From the NCBI RefSeq assembly GCF_037893015.1, contig NC_133658.1:632887354-632951353 (forward strand): a stretch of 64,000 nt of DNA. Direction: 5' to 3'. The notes under the pieces are model-generated. The model was given only the letters and a program-made list of their open reading frames with translations, did not search any database and was not told the origin of the DNA. The DNA comes from Macrotis lagotis. Its lineage: Eukaryota > Chordata > Mammalia > Peramelemorphia > Peramelidae. The position numbers and the translations under genes are program-made. Positions within the stretch are counted from its first letter, which is position 1; each line of letters opens with the position of its first letter. Positions 1 through 11,530 of this stretch are shown here, one piece after another.

Positions 1-369
1 AGATTTAGGCAAGAAGCAATGAAACATTTAATTATTTATTCCAGACAAGATTGGAGAAATACCACTAGAGAGTGATGTCAGCTTCCCCATTGCTGGTGAT
101 TGGGATATCATCCCCTGTGCCCCTTCTATCATTGGCTCATTCCTCCCAGACTCTGAATTTGAAGAAGCAGGCATGCTTCATTTTCTGGACTGTGCCTCTA
201 TGTTTAAACTGTCTTTTTCCTCTCCTCCCTTAATCCCCTTCTCCCACTGGCAAATTCTCCCAAGAAGCTCCTTTGCAAGGAAGGGTCTTTACCAGTTATC
301 TTCATTCTTCATCATACCTCCTCATGTGAATACTTTTCTATCTCTAGGTTTTCAGTTCCACATTGTCTT

Positions 370-490
370 CCTTTATAAAAATTCAATTAGAAATGAAACA
401 TGTCTTTCTTTTTACTTAAATTTATATTTCTAATGCTTAGAACAATGTCTAGCACCTGGTAAGGATTAATGCATTCTTGTTGATTTGATC
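370..490 (+). repeat. Probable L2 LINE 3' end fragment
   Basis: The stretch closes with a block resembling the L2 3' terminus: a 'cttagaacaatgtctagcac' motif, then a degenerate 'cttgttgatttgat' end. No coding part is recognisable and the copy is strongly diverged. The flanks 1-369 and 491-640 show nothing I can assign; the open frames there lack any recognisable domain. Confidence 0.4.
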
Positions 491-644
491 TCCAAACTGG
501 TGATAAGGAAGGAGTTATTAAAATCTTTTTTGCTACCAAAGAGGAAGGTTAAAAATTGTTACATATATTGCCTTTATTTTAGTTCAGATAGTCACTTTTT
601 GCCTCTGCAGAAATTAGTGGCCTACGTATCTTTATTTTTTTCTC

Positions 645-1560
645 TCTGTTCTTCTTGCTTGGTTGGTTCTTGTCCTTTCATATTGAATGAGATCAAAATG
701 ACATCATTATGTGTGAGACAAATTACAGTGTGTCTGACTGTGAATGATCAAACCAATACAAGCTTGGAATGTTCTACCACAGGTAGGTCACAAATAGTCC
801 ATGTGAACAACTGGGGTTCTTACTCTAAACTGATGTATATCACATTTCCTCTGAGCTGCTTCAATCCTGCCTAACCCTCTCTGATGAGGGAATGCCATGC
901 TGGGAAGTTATGTACCGGTGTCTCCATGCTGCATAATAAATTCCAAAGTTCTTAAGAAAAACCTTCATGGTGTCCTGTTATTCTGTCTTCTGACCCTCTT
1001 GTGAGCACTTGCCTGGGAGAATTTTCTATGAAAGAGTCTTTTTGGCAAGCATATGTCTGGCAATCTAATAATGTGCCCAGTCCATTTATGTTGGATTCTC
1101 TGTAGTAATGTTGGAATGCTAGGCAGTTTAGCTCAAGGAAGGACCTCAGTGTTCACTATCTTCTCCTGCCAGTGATCTTCAGAATCTTCCTAAGACAATT
1201 TAAATGGAAGTAATTTAGTTTCCTGACATAGCACTAACTGTCCAGGTTTCACAAGGATATAGCAATGAGATCAATACTATGGCTCTGTAGACCTTTAGTT
1301 TGGTATTCAGTCTGATACCTCTTTTCTCCCACGCTTTCTTTTAGAGCCTCCCAAATACCGAGCTAGCTCTGGCAATGTGTGTGTCTACCTCATAATCAAT
1401 GTGTACCTCATTGGAAAGGACATTGCCAAGGTAAGTGAGCTTGCCCACAGTACTCAAAACTTCTTCATTTGCTGTAATTGATGGTTCCACATATGGATGG
1501 TGTGATGCTGGTTGATGGAGCAAGAAAATGGAAGCGGTGACTACACTGTTCCTCACATTT
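645..1560 (-). mobile_element. RTE-clade LINE fragment, reverse-transcriptase C-terminal part and 3' end
   Basis: Read on the minus strand, positions 1556 to 1341 encode a segment of the form PYVEPSIT...LTYLGNVLSNEVHIDYEVDTHIARAS, the conserved YLGS-type block after the catalytic core of RTE-clade reverse transcriptases. The rest (1340 to 645) is the 3' part of the same element without an open frame. The 3' end near 645-700 resembles the 3' tail of the MAR1 SINE copies in this window, as expected if RTE enzymes mobilised MAR1. The element is 5'-truncated and decayed. Similarity is judged by eye. Confidence 0.8.
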
Positions 1561-1756
1561 AGATGTCATCATTGACATCTTTTCCCTCATGACAATTCTT
1601 CCCCTTCTTAATCAGAGATTGTATATGGGTAGCTCTTCTCCCTTAGAAGTATATTCTTCCTCTATGTTAATCATGTACATATCTTGGTGCCTGTTGTCTC
1701 ATATGAAATAGTCTTGATTCACTAGTTCATTCTTATTACCACTACAAATGCTTTCT

Positions 1757-1881
1757 TTCTTTCTTTTTTTTTTTGTTTTTGCAAGGCAATGGGGTTAAGT
1801 GCCCAAGGTCACACAGTTAGGTAATTATTAAGTGTCTGAGGCTGGATTTGAACCCATATTCTGCTGACTCCAGGGCCAGTG
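1757..1881 (-). repeat. tRNA-derived marsupial SINE (WSINE1/SINE1_MD type), minus strand
   Basis: A T-rich tail is followed by 'gcaaggcaatggggttaag', 'taattattaagtgtctgagg' and 'gactccagggccagtgct', the reverse complement of the marsupial SINE seen in plus orientation at 49,618. The 5' end is truncated. Flanks 1742-1756 and 1882-1896 match at 14 of 15 positions (ctacaaat-ctttct) and form the target-site duplication. Confidence 0.88.
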
Positions 1882-1904
1882 CTACAAATACTTTCTATAC
1901 TTTC

Positions 1905-2265
1905 TAAGAGATAGTCTAAACAACTGGAAGCAACATTTGAGATCAGCCATGACAGAATCCAAGACCCTTTGACCCCTCCCCAAAAGGCAAATTGTCTAAT
2001 GCTACTCCCAGGTCACCACCCCTTCCCATGGACCCTGAGTGGGAATTTAAGGAGATTTCTGGAAGGGCTCAGCCTCTCTTCCTTTCCAGACATCTGCTGA
2101 GCCTGGCAGCTGGCCTGCCAAGATTAATAGTAATCCATGTAGGTTTTCCATAATTTCTTCTTAACTTTCCTATTACTTTCTTTAGTGTTGCAATTTCTTT
2201 GAATAAATCTCTATTTGCTTTTTACACCTGCATTCCTGGGTAAGAGAGTGATTCTTCACAGCAGA
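1905..2265 (+). mobile_element. Possible solo LTR fossil of an endogenous retrovirus
   Basis: A more GC-balanced block carries 'ggagatttctggaagggctc', an AATAAA near 2203 and ends around 'attcttcaca', a layout suggestive of an LTR with a polyadenylation signal. No internal retroviral region is seen next to it. Family cannot be named and the boundaries are soft. It may equally be an ordinary unclassified repeat. Confidence 0.25.
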
Positions 2266-2269
2266 AAAT

Positions 2270-3790
2270 CGAACAAAATCAACAACACTATAACCTTCAA
2301 ACCAGTAAACTTAAAAAAATGTAGGGTTAAAGTAAATTAACAGAAAAATAACTATTAGACATGAAAATGCTTAACCATTCTTAGTGGCCTAACCATGAGA
2401 GTTGCATAATATCTCAAAACAGCTTCTCAGTCTTATCATCTTTGAAAAATATTATCTGAACTCTGGTTATCTCTTCCTGGGAGAGAGATACCTTGGAGTC
2501 TTAATTTCTTATTAGGTTTGTCAAGTAAGATCACTGATATGAAACCTGAGAATGCTCTAAAGAAATCAATCTTTTACCTGGGTAAAGTTATGAGAAATTA
2601 TTATGCTTATAAGCTTAACTAAAATTCAATACAGACTTTAACTTCCTTCTCTAGAGATGTAGAAAATACTAATTTCATGTGTAGCAGTGAGCATGGACAT
2701 TTTAAAGATAGTAGATTTAATCAGGGTACTTGATCATAAGAGCTGTTGGTTAAATTTTCAATGTAAGAATTTGTGCAAATGCTACAAATCATGGATTGGT
2801 CCAATGTTCTGTAAGTTGTTGAGATAACTAAGTGTTGGAAAAATGTTAATAATAGAAATTCAATTGAAAAACCTATTGCATGTATTCCCCTCTCCCCAGG
2901 AACCCTTTGTTCAACATTTATCTGCCTAACTCTGGATTTAATTTTGTCGCTAAAGTTAGAGAAATTAGCTAGAATTTCTCCTGACTAAAAGGAAAATTAA
3001 TAAATTGCCCTAATTATCACAAATATTTGCCCCCTTGATTTTATTCAAGTTCAGTAGACTTTAAAATTTTTAAATAAAAAATAATAGTTTATATATAAAA
3101 TTTTTCATAAATTTTCCAATGGTTCAGCTAATATTCCAATACCACCTCAGAGTAATTTTTGAGAAAAATCTTCAAAATAGCTCATCTCATATCTTCATTA
3201 AGATTCTTAACTCTACCCAAACTTTGTATTAAATTAAAAGAAAATAACTTCATATTCTGCTTAAGTACACTGACTTTAAGAAATTTAAAGATAATATAAC
3301 AGTATGTTGAGACATTGAAATGTATTTTTGATGCTCAGGTAAGAAAAATATATTTAAAAAGCTATGGCACTAAATGGCTAAGTTCACATAACTTTTTCTT
3401 CCCAAGGTAATTAACAACATTGAGTCTCCTTCCAAAGGAACCATATGTCCTGAGAGTCACCTGGAAAAGGAAAACTCTCATATACAAGGGAAAAGGAATG
3501 GCCTCACCAACTATCATCCCTCCCTCCTCCGATTCTAGAGAATGGACCTGAGGTTGACTCTCTTTCCTGAAGATTCTGCAGACTTCTGAAGTCCATCAGT
3601 TTCTGCACAACAGCCCTACCCTCTCTATATTTTATCATTCAAATTCTCTCAGTTTTCTGGGTGGTTTTGGCTTCAATATCTCATATGTTTGTGTGGAAGA
3701 GATAAAAAAAGAGAAAAAAATTCAGTCACTATTCAAGATAACCACCCTCTTTTGGCTTGCAGGGTGGAAGTTGGATCTGTCTCTCTTCTT
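2270..3790. other. AT-rich stretch without assignable feature
   Basis: No open frame longer than about 60 codons with a recognisable domain, no RNA gene and no clear young repeat. It may contain decayed repeat remnants that cannot be named by eye. Confidence 0.5.
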
Positions 3791-3794
3791 GTTT

Positions 3795-3975
3795 TTCTTT
3801 TTTCCTAAAATCGTTATTTTTTCCAATAAATAAGAATTTTTATTCCTCTTTCACCTTCCCCTACAGAAAATGAAATAAAGAAAAACAAAATTCTTTATAA
3901 CAACACAATAATCAAACAAAATAGCTTCCCACATCATCTATATACAAAAATGTATTTCTCAATATGCATAATAAA
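3795..3975 (-). repeat. Old L1 3' untranslated fragment
   Basis: The block with 'cttcccctacagaaaatg', 'aaaacaaaattctttataac' and 'caaaaatgtatttctcaata' resembles, on the reverse strand, the 3' untranslated region of older therian L1 elements. There is no coding sequence and the copy is heavily diverged. Confidence 0.35.
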
Positions 3976-4104
3976 TCCATGGTCCCTCATGACCAAGGCT
4001 GTAAGAAGTACCTTGCTTCACTTATGTTGGTTATTGTGGCTAACCCTGGGCCACCTGCTATTATCTCTGTATTATACATTTCTTACAACAGCTTCAGCTA
4101 CATC

Positions 4105-4265
4105 ACTAAACTTATACAGTCTTGGTTTCCTCATCTGGAAAGTAGAGATAATAGTAGTAAGGTTGTGGTTAGGAAAAAGAGAGAATATATGTATAAAACT
4201 ACTTTACAGACTTTAAAACATGTGTACATGTTAGTTATTATTGATAATCTTTTTCTTCCATGAAG
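4105..4265 (+). repeat. MIR/THER1-like SINE fragment
   Basis: The core-SINE signature 'tttcctcatctggaaag' plus a run of 'ataatagtag' is followed by a decayed tail. It resembles the MIR 3' half in plus orientation. Confidence 0.5.
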
Positions 4266-5054
4266 TCTTCCCGATCTGCCATTCCTCAAATTACCTTGAA
4301 TTATACTTATTTATGTTTATTTTATATCCCTCTAGATGAAGATAGGCTCCTGGAGAGTAGGAAGTATATGTTATATTGTTTTTGTTTTCCAAATATTTGC
4401 ATAGTGAAGACATTTCATAGATGCTTATTGAAATGATTAAAACTGATTTTTCGATTGACCATAACATTTCTCTTGGCATCTGATGCTATACTGCACTTCT
4501 GAACGTGAGTGAGTAATGTGATTCCTTCTCAATTCCACAAAAGTAGGAGAAAAGAATGGGGTATTTTGTTTGATTTTTTATTTGATTCTTCTTCTTTCAC
4601 AATATGATTAATATGAGTATATGATTAGCATAGATATACATGTATAATCTATATTAGATTGTTGTCTATCAGGGAAAGATTGTAGGAAACTGTTACCTCC
4701 CACCTTCTCCTAACAGAAAAATGTGAAACTCAAAACCTTACAAAATATGATTGTTGAAAACCATCTTTGTATGGAACTGAAAAATAACTAAATAAAATAT
4801 GAAAATATGAAAAAGGTACGAGAAAAGAATTGTGAACTATGGGAAACTCTATGTCCTGTCTTCTAGGAGAGAAGTGGTACAAAATGAGGAATGTTTTTCC
4901 TCATGACAAATGTGTTATTTCTTTTTCTTTGATATCACAAGGGTGCATTCTGGGATAGGGGAAGGAGTCACTGATGGATAACAGTAATGTTTAAATAAAC
5001 AGAATATCAGTTAAAAAAAAATTAAAGGGCCTTCCACCTAATCTTTTGGACTCA

Positions 5055-5300
5055 GCTCTAACTGGCTGGTAAGTGTCATAGTGGATAGAAGCTTTAGATA
5101 TGGAGTCACAGAGAGAGGAGTTTTAATTCTGCCTCAGACATTTACTAGCACTATGAACCCATAGAAATCTTTTAACCCCTGAATGTTTCAGTTTCTTAAT
5201 ATATAAAATGAAAATAATTAAAACACCTAATTCTCAGGGTTCTTTGAGGATCAAATGATATAATAAAGGACACTACAAACCTTAAATATATTTATCATCA
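5055..5300 (+). repeat. MIR/THER1-like SINE, nearly full length
   Basis: Successive MIR-like blocks are visible: 'catagtggatagaagc' (tRNA-like head), 'ctgcctcagacatttacta', 'tcagtttcttaatatataaa' (degenerate cctcatctgtaaaatg), then 'gaggatcaaatgatataata'. Divergence is high, so it is an old copy. Confidence 0.65.
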
Positions 5301-5975
5301 TTACTATTATTGCCTCATTTTTACTATTTCTTCCTGCTTAAACAAAACATTTCCTTTAGAATCTTTGAACTTTATGACTCAAGGATTTTATCTTCACCTG
5401 TCAATCAGGAGGTCCTAAGGAAACAGCTCGTACTGGGCATTATTGCTCTCTTGTAGTCATAGAAACTTTTACTACCAAAAGATGTAAGGGAGTTGTTCCT
5501 CTTTACCCCATTCAACAAAATTTACATCAATTTCGTTAGCTTTTAGATCTATTTAAAGAAAATATTGGGAAATGGGTCTTCAGTCCCTTGAGAATGTAAT
5601 ATAGTAGACCATTCAGTGATATTTGAAATAATTAATAGTATTCTATTTTAAGCATGTTATCTTAAAGATATGTGATAGAGGCATAGTCTTTTTATGATTG
5701 AATGGAGAGTGGCAGCAATGACTTATCAATAGTCAGTGAACAAGTATTTGTTAAATGCTTAAACTGAGGAGGTAATGACTGTAGAATAAACTCAAGCTAG
5801 TGTCTTATATGTGGTCTTTTTCGGGCAGAAAGCTCATTCACCATAGTTTATAGCCATAAAGTACTGAGATAAATCTAAGTTTCCATTTGGTTACTCTGGG
5901 TAGCTATGGTTAAATGAAAACTATATTCTATTAACTAGTGAAGTAATAAACGATCGAAGCATTTATAAAGTTCTG
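5301..5975. other. AT-rich stretch without assignable feature
   Basis: I see no gene, RNA gene or recognisable repeat in this interval. Confidence 0.4.
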
Positions 5976-5979
5976 ATTG

Positions 5980-6078
5980 TGCACAAAGCATTGAGCAAGT
6001 GCTAAGGACACAAATAGAAAAGTAAAATAATCCTTAGTCTGAAGGAATTTGCATTTCTATGGGGGAGATAATACATAT
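5980..6078 (+). repeat. Ancient dispersed repeat, unassigned family
   Basis: The order 'gcattgagcaagtgctaagg', 'acacaaatagaaaag', 'cttagtctgaaggaattt', 'tatgggggagataata' recurs in diverged form at 59,855-59,950 and 63,790-63,890. That marks it as a copy of a dispersed repeat; I cannot name the family with confidence. Confidence 0.45.
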
Positions 6079-6150
6079 GGGAGGTTTTATCTGCAAGTCA
6101 GAAATAATAGTCCCATGACCCTTATGGTACAGTAGCAAAACAGATGGCAG

Positions 6151-6250
6151 TAGCTCTTCTGTAATGTCTTTTCTATTGACAAAATGTTTTCCATTTCTGA
6201 TGTTGAATGATTTGATAGTGGCAAAGACCTTGGTGTCAAGAACTTTCTCT
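6151..6250 (-). pseudogene. Decayed Y-box protein cold-shock-domain pseudogene fragment
   Basis: On the minus strand, 33 codons from 6250 to about 6151 read EKVLDTKVFATIKSFNIRNG followed by KHFVNRKDITEEL. This follows the start of the Y-box (YBX1/YBX2/YBX3) cold-shock domain, VLATKVLGTVKWFNVRNG then YGFINRNDTKEDV, with roughly half the residues identical. RNP1, normally GYGFI, is degraded to GKHFV, and the invariant KWF tryptophan is replaced by serine. Similarity fades after the EEL. The match covers a domain that in mammalian genes is split by introns further along, so an old processed copy is likely, though intron loss cannot be shown from this short piece. The 540 bp upstream in the pseudogene direction (6251-6790) is unassigned. 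Confidence 0.5.
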
Positions 6251-7030
6251 GGGGGTCTTCAGTAGCTAACTGTGACTGTTCTACCTGCAAGAAAGTTGCC
6301 AGGAAGAATCCTTGAATTGTTTCCCAGGATGTAGACTTAGGACACTAGACTGGAAGTCTTGCTATTGCAAAGGGTTCCATATCCTGGACTTGTTCTTTCA
6401 GAGCTTGAGGGGAGATAGTGGTCAAGGTAGTGATTTGACTTTATCTGGCACTTGCAGACTTTCTTGGTTCTCCTTCAAGATACCCTTTTTCCACTAGATT
6501 GATTTACATGCTGTACTAGTGTTGGTTGGAAGTTGGTATGAATCACTGGCCACCGTCTTTTTAAGTTATTCCTCCATATTGGAAGATTAGGCTGAGCGCA
6601 GGTGATGGAGGAGGTGGGCACTGAAATTCCCAGGGCTCCTGAGCCTATCTCATACTTGGTGGCAACTGGTCAGTATTTGGTGGTGGTGGTGGTGTTAGTG
6701 ATGAAGAAGTTGGACAGGTGGCAGTTATAGCTGAAGTCAAAACAGATCTGTTGCTTAGGGGAACACATCTCAAGGTCTTACTTATTCTGAGGATTATTGG
6801 TGAACATGGTGGTCAAGGGTTGTTTTGACTTGCTGGCTCCTTTTTCTTCCATTTGATGTCATGCCACTATCACTCTTTACTAATATCAATTTCTATATAA
6901 AATGGGACACTTTTAAAATCACATCCCATTTCTTCACAAATGAAAATTTGTATATTTGCATATGTATGCATACATGTTTTAGGGAGAGCAATTCAGTTGA
7001 TTTTAATATAATAAACATTTAGTAAACACA
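6251..7030. other. Unassigned interval, possibly the rest of a retrocopy, with a short GGT run
   Basis: GC content is a little higher than in the neighbours and there is a (GGT)n run near 6678-6697. I cannot assign a product to either strand. If the Y-box fragment belongs to a processed mRNA copy, this would be its 5' side, but the translations have stops and no known domain. Confidence 0.3.
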
Positions 7031-7039
7031 GTGCAAGAT

Positions 7040-7262
7040 CCTGGGAAATCAGATGTTCAGTAGTGTCTGATTCTTCCTCATCCCATTTGAAGTTTTCTTG
7101 ACAAAGATAGTGGAATAATTTACCAGATCTTCCTCCAACTCATTTCACAGATAAGGGATTACACAGCCAGTACACCTCTGAGACCAATTTTGAACTCAGG
7201 AGGACTGAGTCTGCCTGTTTCCGGGTTCAGTACTTTATTCCATGTGCTAAAGATAGAAATTA
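7040..7262 (-). repeat. MIR-core SINE with BovB/RTE-like head
   Basis: The series 'tagtgtctgattcttcctca', 'gttttcttgacaaagatag', 'cttcctccaactcatttcac' recurs at 50,540-50,650 and 57,615-57,885. It ends in a core-SINE part read on the minus strand (ttgaactcaggaggactgag). Divergence is high. Confidence 0.55.
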
Positions 7263-8226
7263 AAAGTTCCTGCCTTTGAACAAGGTGGCCATTATACAGG
7301 TATTGTGGAGAGAAAAAGAAATTTTTCAATAGGAATTCTGTGTAGTTTAGCACAAAAAAATCTATTGTTTGAATTTGTTCCTTAACAAAGGAAGAATTCC
7401 AGTCAAATAGCACAATTGTGAATCACTTGCTTTTCCACTCTGCTTTTCTTCAATACCTTTTTTAACTTATCAATAATGATGCAAAGAAGAGAAGTAACTC
7501 TAACTTACCCATAAGGGCCAAAAGAATCTTTGAAATCACTACAATAAGGCTGAGCTTTTTGTTTTCTTTAATCACAGAATTGGAGGTATCACTTTCCAGA
7601 TGTTCCTTTTCTCCAATCCTAAAATGCTTCTGAGAATTTAGAAGAGATTAACCTATATTCTACTATCTCATATTTTGCCCAAAGGGGAAAAAGTATAAAT
7701 TAGACTCAAAATTATTTTAAAATGATATCTTTTAATTGAGGTTTATATGTGTAAATTTTATTGATATTTCTTATGATTCTTTAAATTTTGTTTGCTTACC
7801 TTGACTTCCTAAGTGAGTATATCAAAATGGAATTACAAAACTTAGTGTAGGTCTTCAGGACAAGTAGAAAACATTTTGGAAGCCTGATAATAGTAACTGC
7901 AGAGGAGTCTTATTCAGATATTTGATTTTTATTCAAGACTTGCCACTCCATTCTGCTAACTCTTTCCCCTTCTCTTTCACCATCCTGCCTTTTGCTTCCA
8001 GAGCAATCATGCCACTAAGCATTAGCAAAAGGCAAGAATAATTCACATCTTTTCATTTATCTAAATCCAATAGTCACGCAAATGCAAATCACTGAGTAAA
8101 ATAGCAATGAAGAGTTAGGTATACATTGCAATGTCAACTGTGTACATTTTCAGTTTTAGCTCAATTTGAGCATATAAATCGAGTGTTCCAGACATCACAC
8201 AGGTTTCATCAATATGCAAAACAGTC
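7263..8226. other. Interval without assignable feature
   Basis: AT-rich, with no gene or clear repeat before the L1-A target-site duplication at 8232. Confidence 0.4.
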
Positions 8227-8231
8227 TTTTA

Positions 8232-8244
8232 AAAAAGTAAGTGG
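8232..8244 (+). repeat. 5' target-site duplication of L1-A
   Basis: The 13-mer aaaaagtaagtgg recurs exactly at 16,909-16,921 and brackets the L1. The upstream 'tttta' is also shared, so the duplication may be a few bases longer. Confidence 0.85.
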
Positions 8245-8320
8245 TTGGACTTACAGTGAAGATGGCAGAGAGAAACCAGGATTTCTGAGTTTCCCTCAGA
8301 ACCGACATTAACAAAGTCTC

Positions 8321-8780
8321 TTTTTTTAAGAAAGATTTTATTTATTTTGAGTTTTAAAATTTTTCCTCTAATCTCACTTCCTACCCCCCACCCCCCACAG
8401 AAGGCAGTCTGTTAGTTTTTACATTGTTTCCATGGTATACATTGCTCTCAGTTGAATGTGATGAAAAGTATGAGATAGCAAAACTACAATAAGTCAATGG
8501 TTTTTTTCCCCTAAATTGAAGGTAATAGTCTTTGGTCTTTGTTCAAACTCCACAACTCCCTCTCTGGATACAGATGGCCCCAAATTATCCCTGGTTGTTG
8601 AACTGATGGAATGAGCAAGTCCATCAAGGTTGATCATCACACCCATATTGCTGTTAGGGTGTACAATGTCTTTCTGGTTCTGTTCATCTCACTCAGCATC
8701 AGTTCATGCAAATCCCTCCAGGCTCTCCTGAAGTCCCATTCCTCCTGGTTTCTAATAGAACAATAGAGTTCCATGATATA
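8321..8780 (-). mobile_element. 5'-truncated L1 tail inserted in the L1-A 5' UTR, minus strand
   Basis: A T-run at 8322-8328 (the poly-A tail on the minus strand) is followed by the reverse complement of an L1 3' UTR and the last ORF2-adjacent sequence, including 'ctgttcatctcactcagcat' and 'ttctaatagaacaatagag'. These match, reversed, the 3' end of L1-B at about 37.8-38.3 kb. An imperfect target-site duplication is seen at 8309-8319 and 8781-8791 (taacaaagtct against taaccaagatc). Confidence 0.8.
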
Positions 8781-9478
8781 TAACCAAGATCAGAGTGAAA
8801 CATCTTCCAAAAAGACCTGTCAATGGGGAGCATGTGTCCAGGGCAGAGGGCAGAGACCCAATATGCAGGCAGCAGGGTGAGGCCAGGAACCTAGTTTGAG
8901 ACACTCAGCTGTTGGAGTTGAGCCTTAACACTTAGGACTTGACTACATGTTGGGCAGCTCCACTACACTAGGAAAATTCCACTGTGTCTGCCCAGGACTC
9001 ACATTCAGCCCAATTACTGCTCTAGATGGCCCAACCTATTCGTGATCCTCTGGCATTCCAGCATAAAATACTCAGAGACAGAACCAGGTATACCTAACTT
9101 TCTCAATAGCCCAGGGTGACTGATTTCCCCAGTGCTAATAGGATCTATAAGGAGAACCTCTGGAATTGCTGCACAAAAAGCTCAGACATAGCCACAGGTG
9201 TTCCCACCTTCCCCCACCTAGGGACAGGGAAGCTGACAGAGATCTGGCATTTCCAGTCTGGCCAGCCTAACCCAGTGTCTGGGCTGTCTGTGGACACCTG
9301 TTAGATGTCCCCAGGTGTTTCCACTGTAAGGAAACTGTTCCATTGTAAGCTTGTTCCAATGAACAACCCCTAGGAGTTCTAGCATTAACAGACCAGGGAA
9401 GTTGGCAAGCCTCTAGAGTTCTCTGCAGGCAAGACTCTTGCTCATCACAAGAAGTTGGAATTGGGAACAAAACTTGAA

Positions 9479-10492
9479 ATGAAGAAAGACCAGAGAAAAT
9501 AAGAATTCATTGAAAATTACCTTGGAGATAAAGATGGGAAAAACACAAACTCAGAAAAGGAGAACAGAAGGGGTGCTACATGTGAAGATATGGAGGAGAA
9601 TATGAATTGAACTCCAGCCCAGAAAGACTTCTTAGAAGAGCTCAGAAAGGATTTTAAAGATCAAATGAAAAAAATTGGAAAAAGAAATGCTAGAGAAAAT
9701 CAATATCTTGCAGCAAAAAATAGCAGAAGAAAACAAATCTTGTAAAAATACAATTGGACAATTATAAAAAGACAAAAGCTCTTTTAAAAATAAAATTGCT
9801 CAAGTGGAAAAGGAGATGTAAAAGCTGAATGAAAAAATACCTCCATGACAAATAGAATAGTATAAAATATTTCATGAAAACCAAGAATCTGTTAGAAAAT
9901 TTTTTTTTAAAAATGGAAGAAACTGTAAAATATCTTATTCTTAAAAGAACTGACCTGGAGAACAGATCTAGAAGAGATAATTTAACAATAATTGGACTAC
10001 TTGAAACCTGATTTAAAAATAAAGGAGTACAGGCTCCATTCTTCAGAAAATCATTCAGGAGAACTGCCCTGATGTACTGGAAACAGAGGGTAAACTAGTC
10101 ATTGAATGAATTCACTGCTCACCTCCTCAAAGGGATTCCAATATGAATAGGCCAAGGAATATTGAAGCCAAATTTCAGAATTATCAGATCAAGGCAAAAA
10201 TCCTGCAAGCGACCAGAAAAGAAGCAATTCAAATTCTAAGGAGCTGTAGTCAGGATCAAACAATACCTGTATCAATATTAAATACCTAAATTACCTGGAA
10301 TATGATATTCCAGAGGTCAAGGCTAACTAACTTGGAGATAACCAAAAGTCAACTACCTAGCAAAATTGAGTGTACACTTTAAGGGGAAGAGATAGACATT
10401 TGACTAAACAAATGACTTTCAAACTTTCCTGATGAGAACATAGCTGAATATAACATTTTATCTTCAAAAAGGAAATTCAAGAGATACATGAA
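9479..10492 (+). pseudogene. L1-A ORF1 remnant (RNA-binding chaperone)
   Basis: The ATG at 9479 opens MKKDQRK, then a stop, then EFIENYLGDKD, a start shared with the other ORF1 copies here. A Lys/Glu-rich coiled-coil segment runs to about 9950. The RRM and C-terminal domains follow, recognisable from codons for QENCPDVLE-like and RNIEAKFQNYQIKAKILQA-like stretches near 10,050-10,210. In living elements ORF1p trimers coat the L1 RNA. Several stops and frame changes make this copy non-functional. Confidence 0.8.
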
Positions 10493-10783
10493 AAAGTAAA
10501 ATGGGGATAAGAAAAAGATTGCTATTTCATAATATTAAACACTTATATCTGGGAGGACAATTCTCAAAACTCTGGAGAATCATAAATATATTAAAGGTGA
10601 TATATTTAGGCTGAAGGTATGGACATAAGTTGATTTTGATGTAATGATTTTTTAAAAATTAAGACATTAAAAAGGAGGGATTGTAATAAGACTGGAGGAT
10701 GGAGGAGGTTGAAAGGAGTAAATTGCATCAAAGGAAGAGGTGCAAGGAACCTTTTGCAGCAGAGGTTAAGAAGGGTATGGATG

Positions 10784-11348
10784 AGAACTGCTTGAATCTT
10801 TTTCTTGTTTTTTTTAATTAAATTTTCAGTCTTATGCACATGTATATTTTTAAGCTACAAAATTTCCTTCCATCCTCCCTTCCCACCCCCCTCCCCTAAG
10901 CAATGGACAGTCAGGTCAGCATTGTATATACATATTTTTGATGAATATGTGTAGAGAGTAGTAATTTTCAATATGTGGAATTAGGATTAAGGGAAAGAGA
11001 TACACAAGAGATATTTTTTTTATAAAATGTTCATTAGAATCTTAAGGATTGTTTTTTTTTTGTTTTGCTTTGTTTCATTTTGCTTCTCTGGATGAGGATA
11101 ACATTGTCCATAATCAGTCTAATAGAGTTATCCAATCTCTATGAACTGCTGAGAGGAGATGCTTCCATCAATTTGATTATCTCACTGTTGTTAATGTATA
11201 CATTGTTCTCTTGGGTCTACTCTCTTCCCACGCATCAGGTCCTGCGTGTCATTCCATGCTTCTCTAGAGTCAGACCATTCATGGTTTCTTATATAACAAT
11301 AATAGTCTATGTCATTCCCCAATTGATGGGCAGAACTGCTTGAATCTT
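10784..11348 (-). mobile_element. 5'-truncated L1 tail inserted between L1-A ORF1 and ORF2, with 17 bp TSDs
   Basis: The insert proper is 10,801-11,331. It starts with a T-rich tail, then the reversed 3' UTR of the L1 group also present at 23,662 and 20,835, and stops inside the last codons of ORF2 near 'cattccccaattgatgggc'. It is flanked by an exact 17 bp duplication, agaactgcttgaatctt, at 10,784-10,800 and 11,332-11,348. It encodes nothing intact. Confidence 0.92.
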
Positions 11349-11430
11349 ACTTTCTTCCAATTTGGCTTAAAGAGGGAATTATACATGTACTCAGTTGATT
11401 TTAGAAATTTACATTAGCCTTCACTTATTA

Positions 11431-11530
11431 GGAGAAGAAAGGGAGGGAGGAAGGGAAAGAGGGACTAGTAGAAGGGAGGGAAGGAAGAAGGGGGAAAAGG
11501 AAAGAGGGAAGAAAAGGGAATGGGGCTGAT
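11431..11530 (+). other. Polypurine (A/G) tract in the L1-A inter-ORF region
   Basis: About 100 bases are almost entirely purine, rich in GGGA and GGAA. Equivalent tracts occur at 32,022-32,140 in L1-B and at 35,800-35,860 and 40,840-40,920 in the two half-LINEs, so this is a family feature, not chance composition. Confidence 0.75.

Noticed and set aside
173-874. Two open frames of 86 and 129 codons near the left edge
   Set aside because: No recognisable domain, no exon signals, and the second overlaps minus-strand RTE sequence.
1905-2265. Complete endogenous retrovirus
   Set aside because: At most a single LTR-like block; no internal region was seen on either side.
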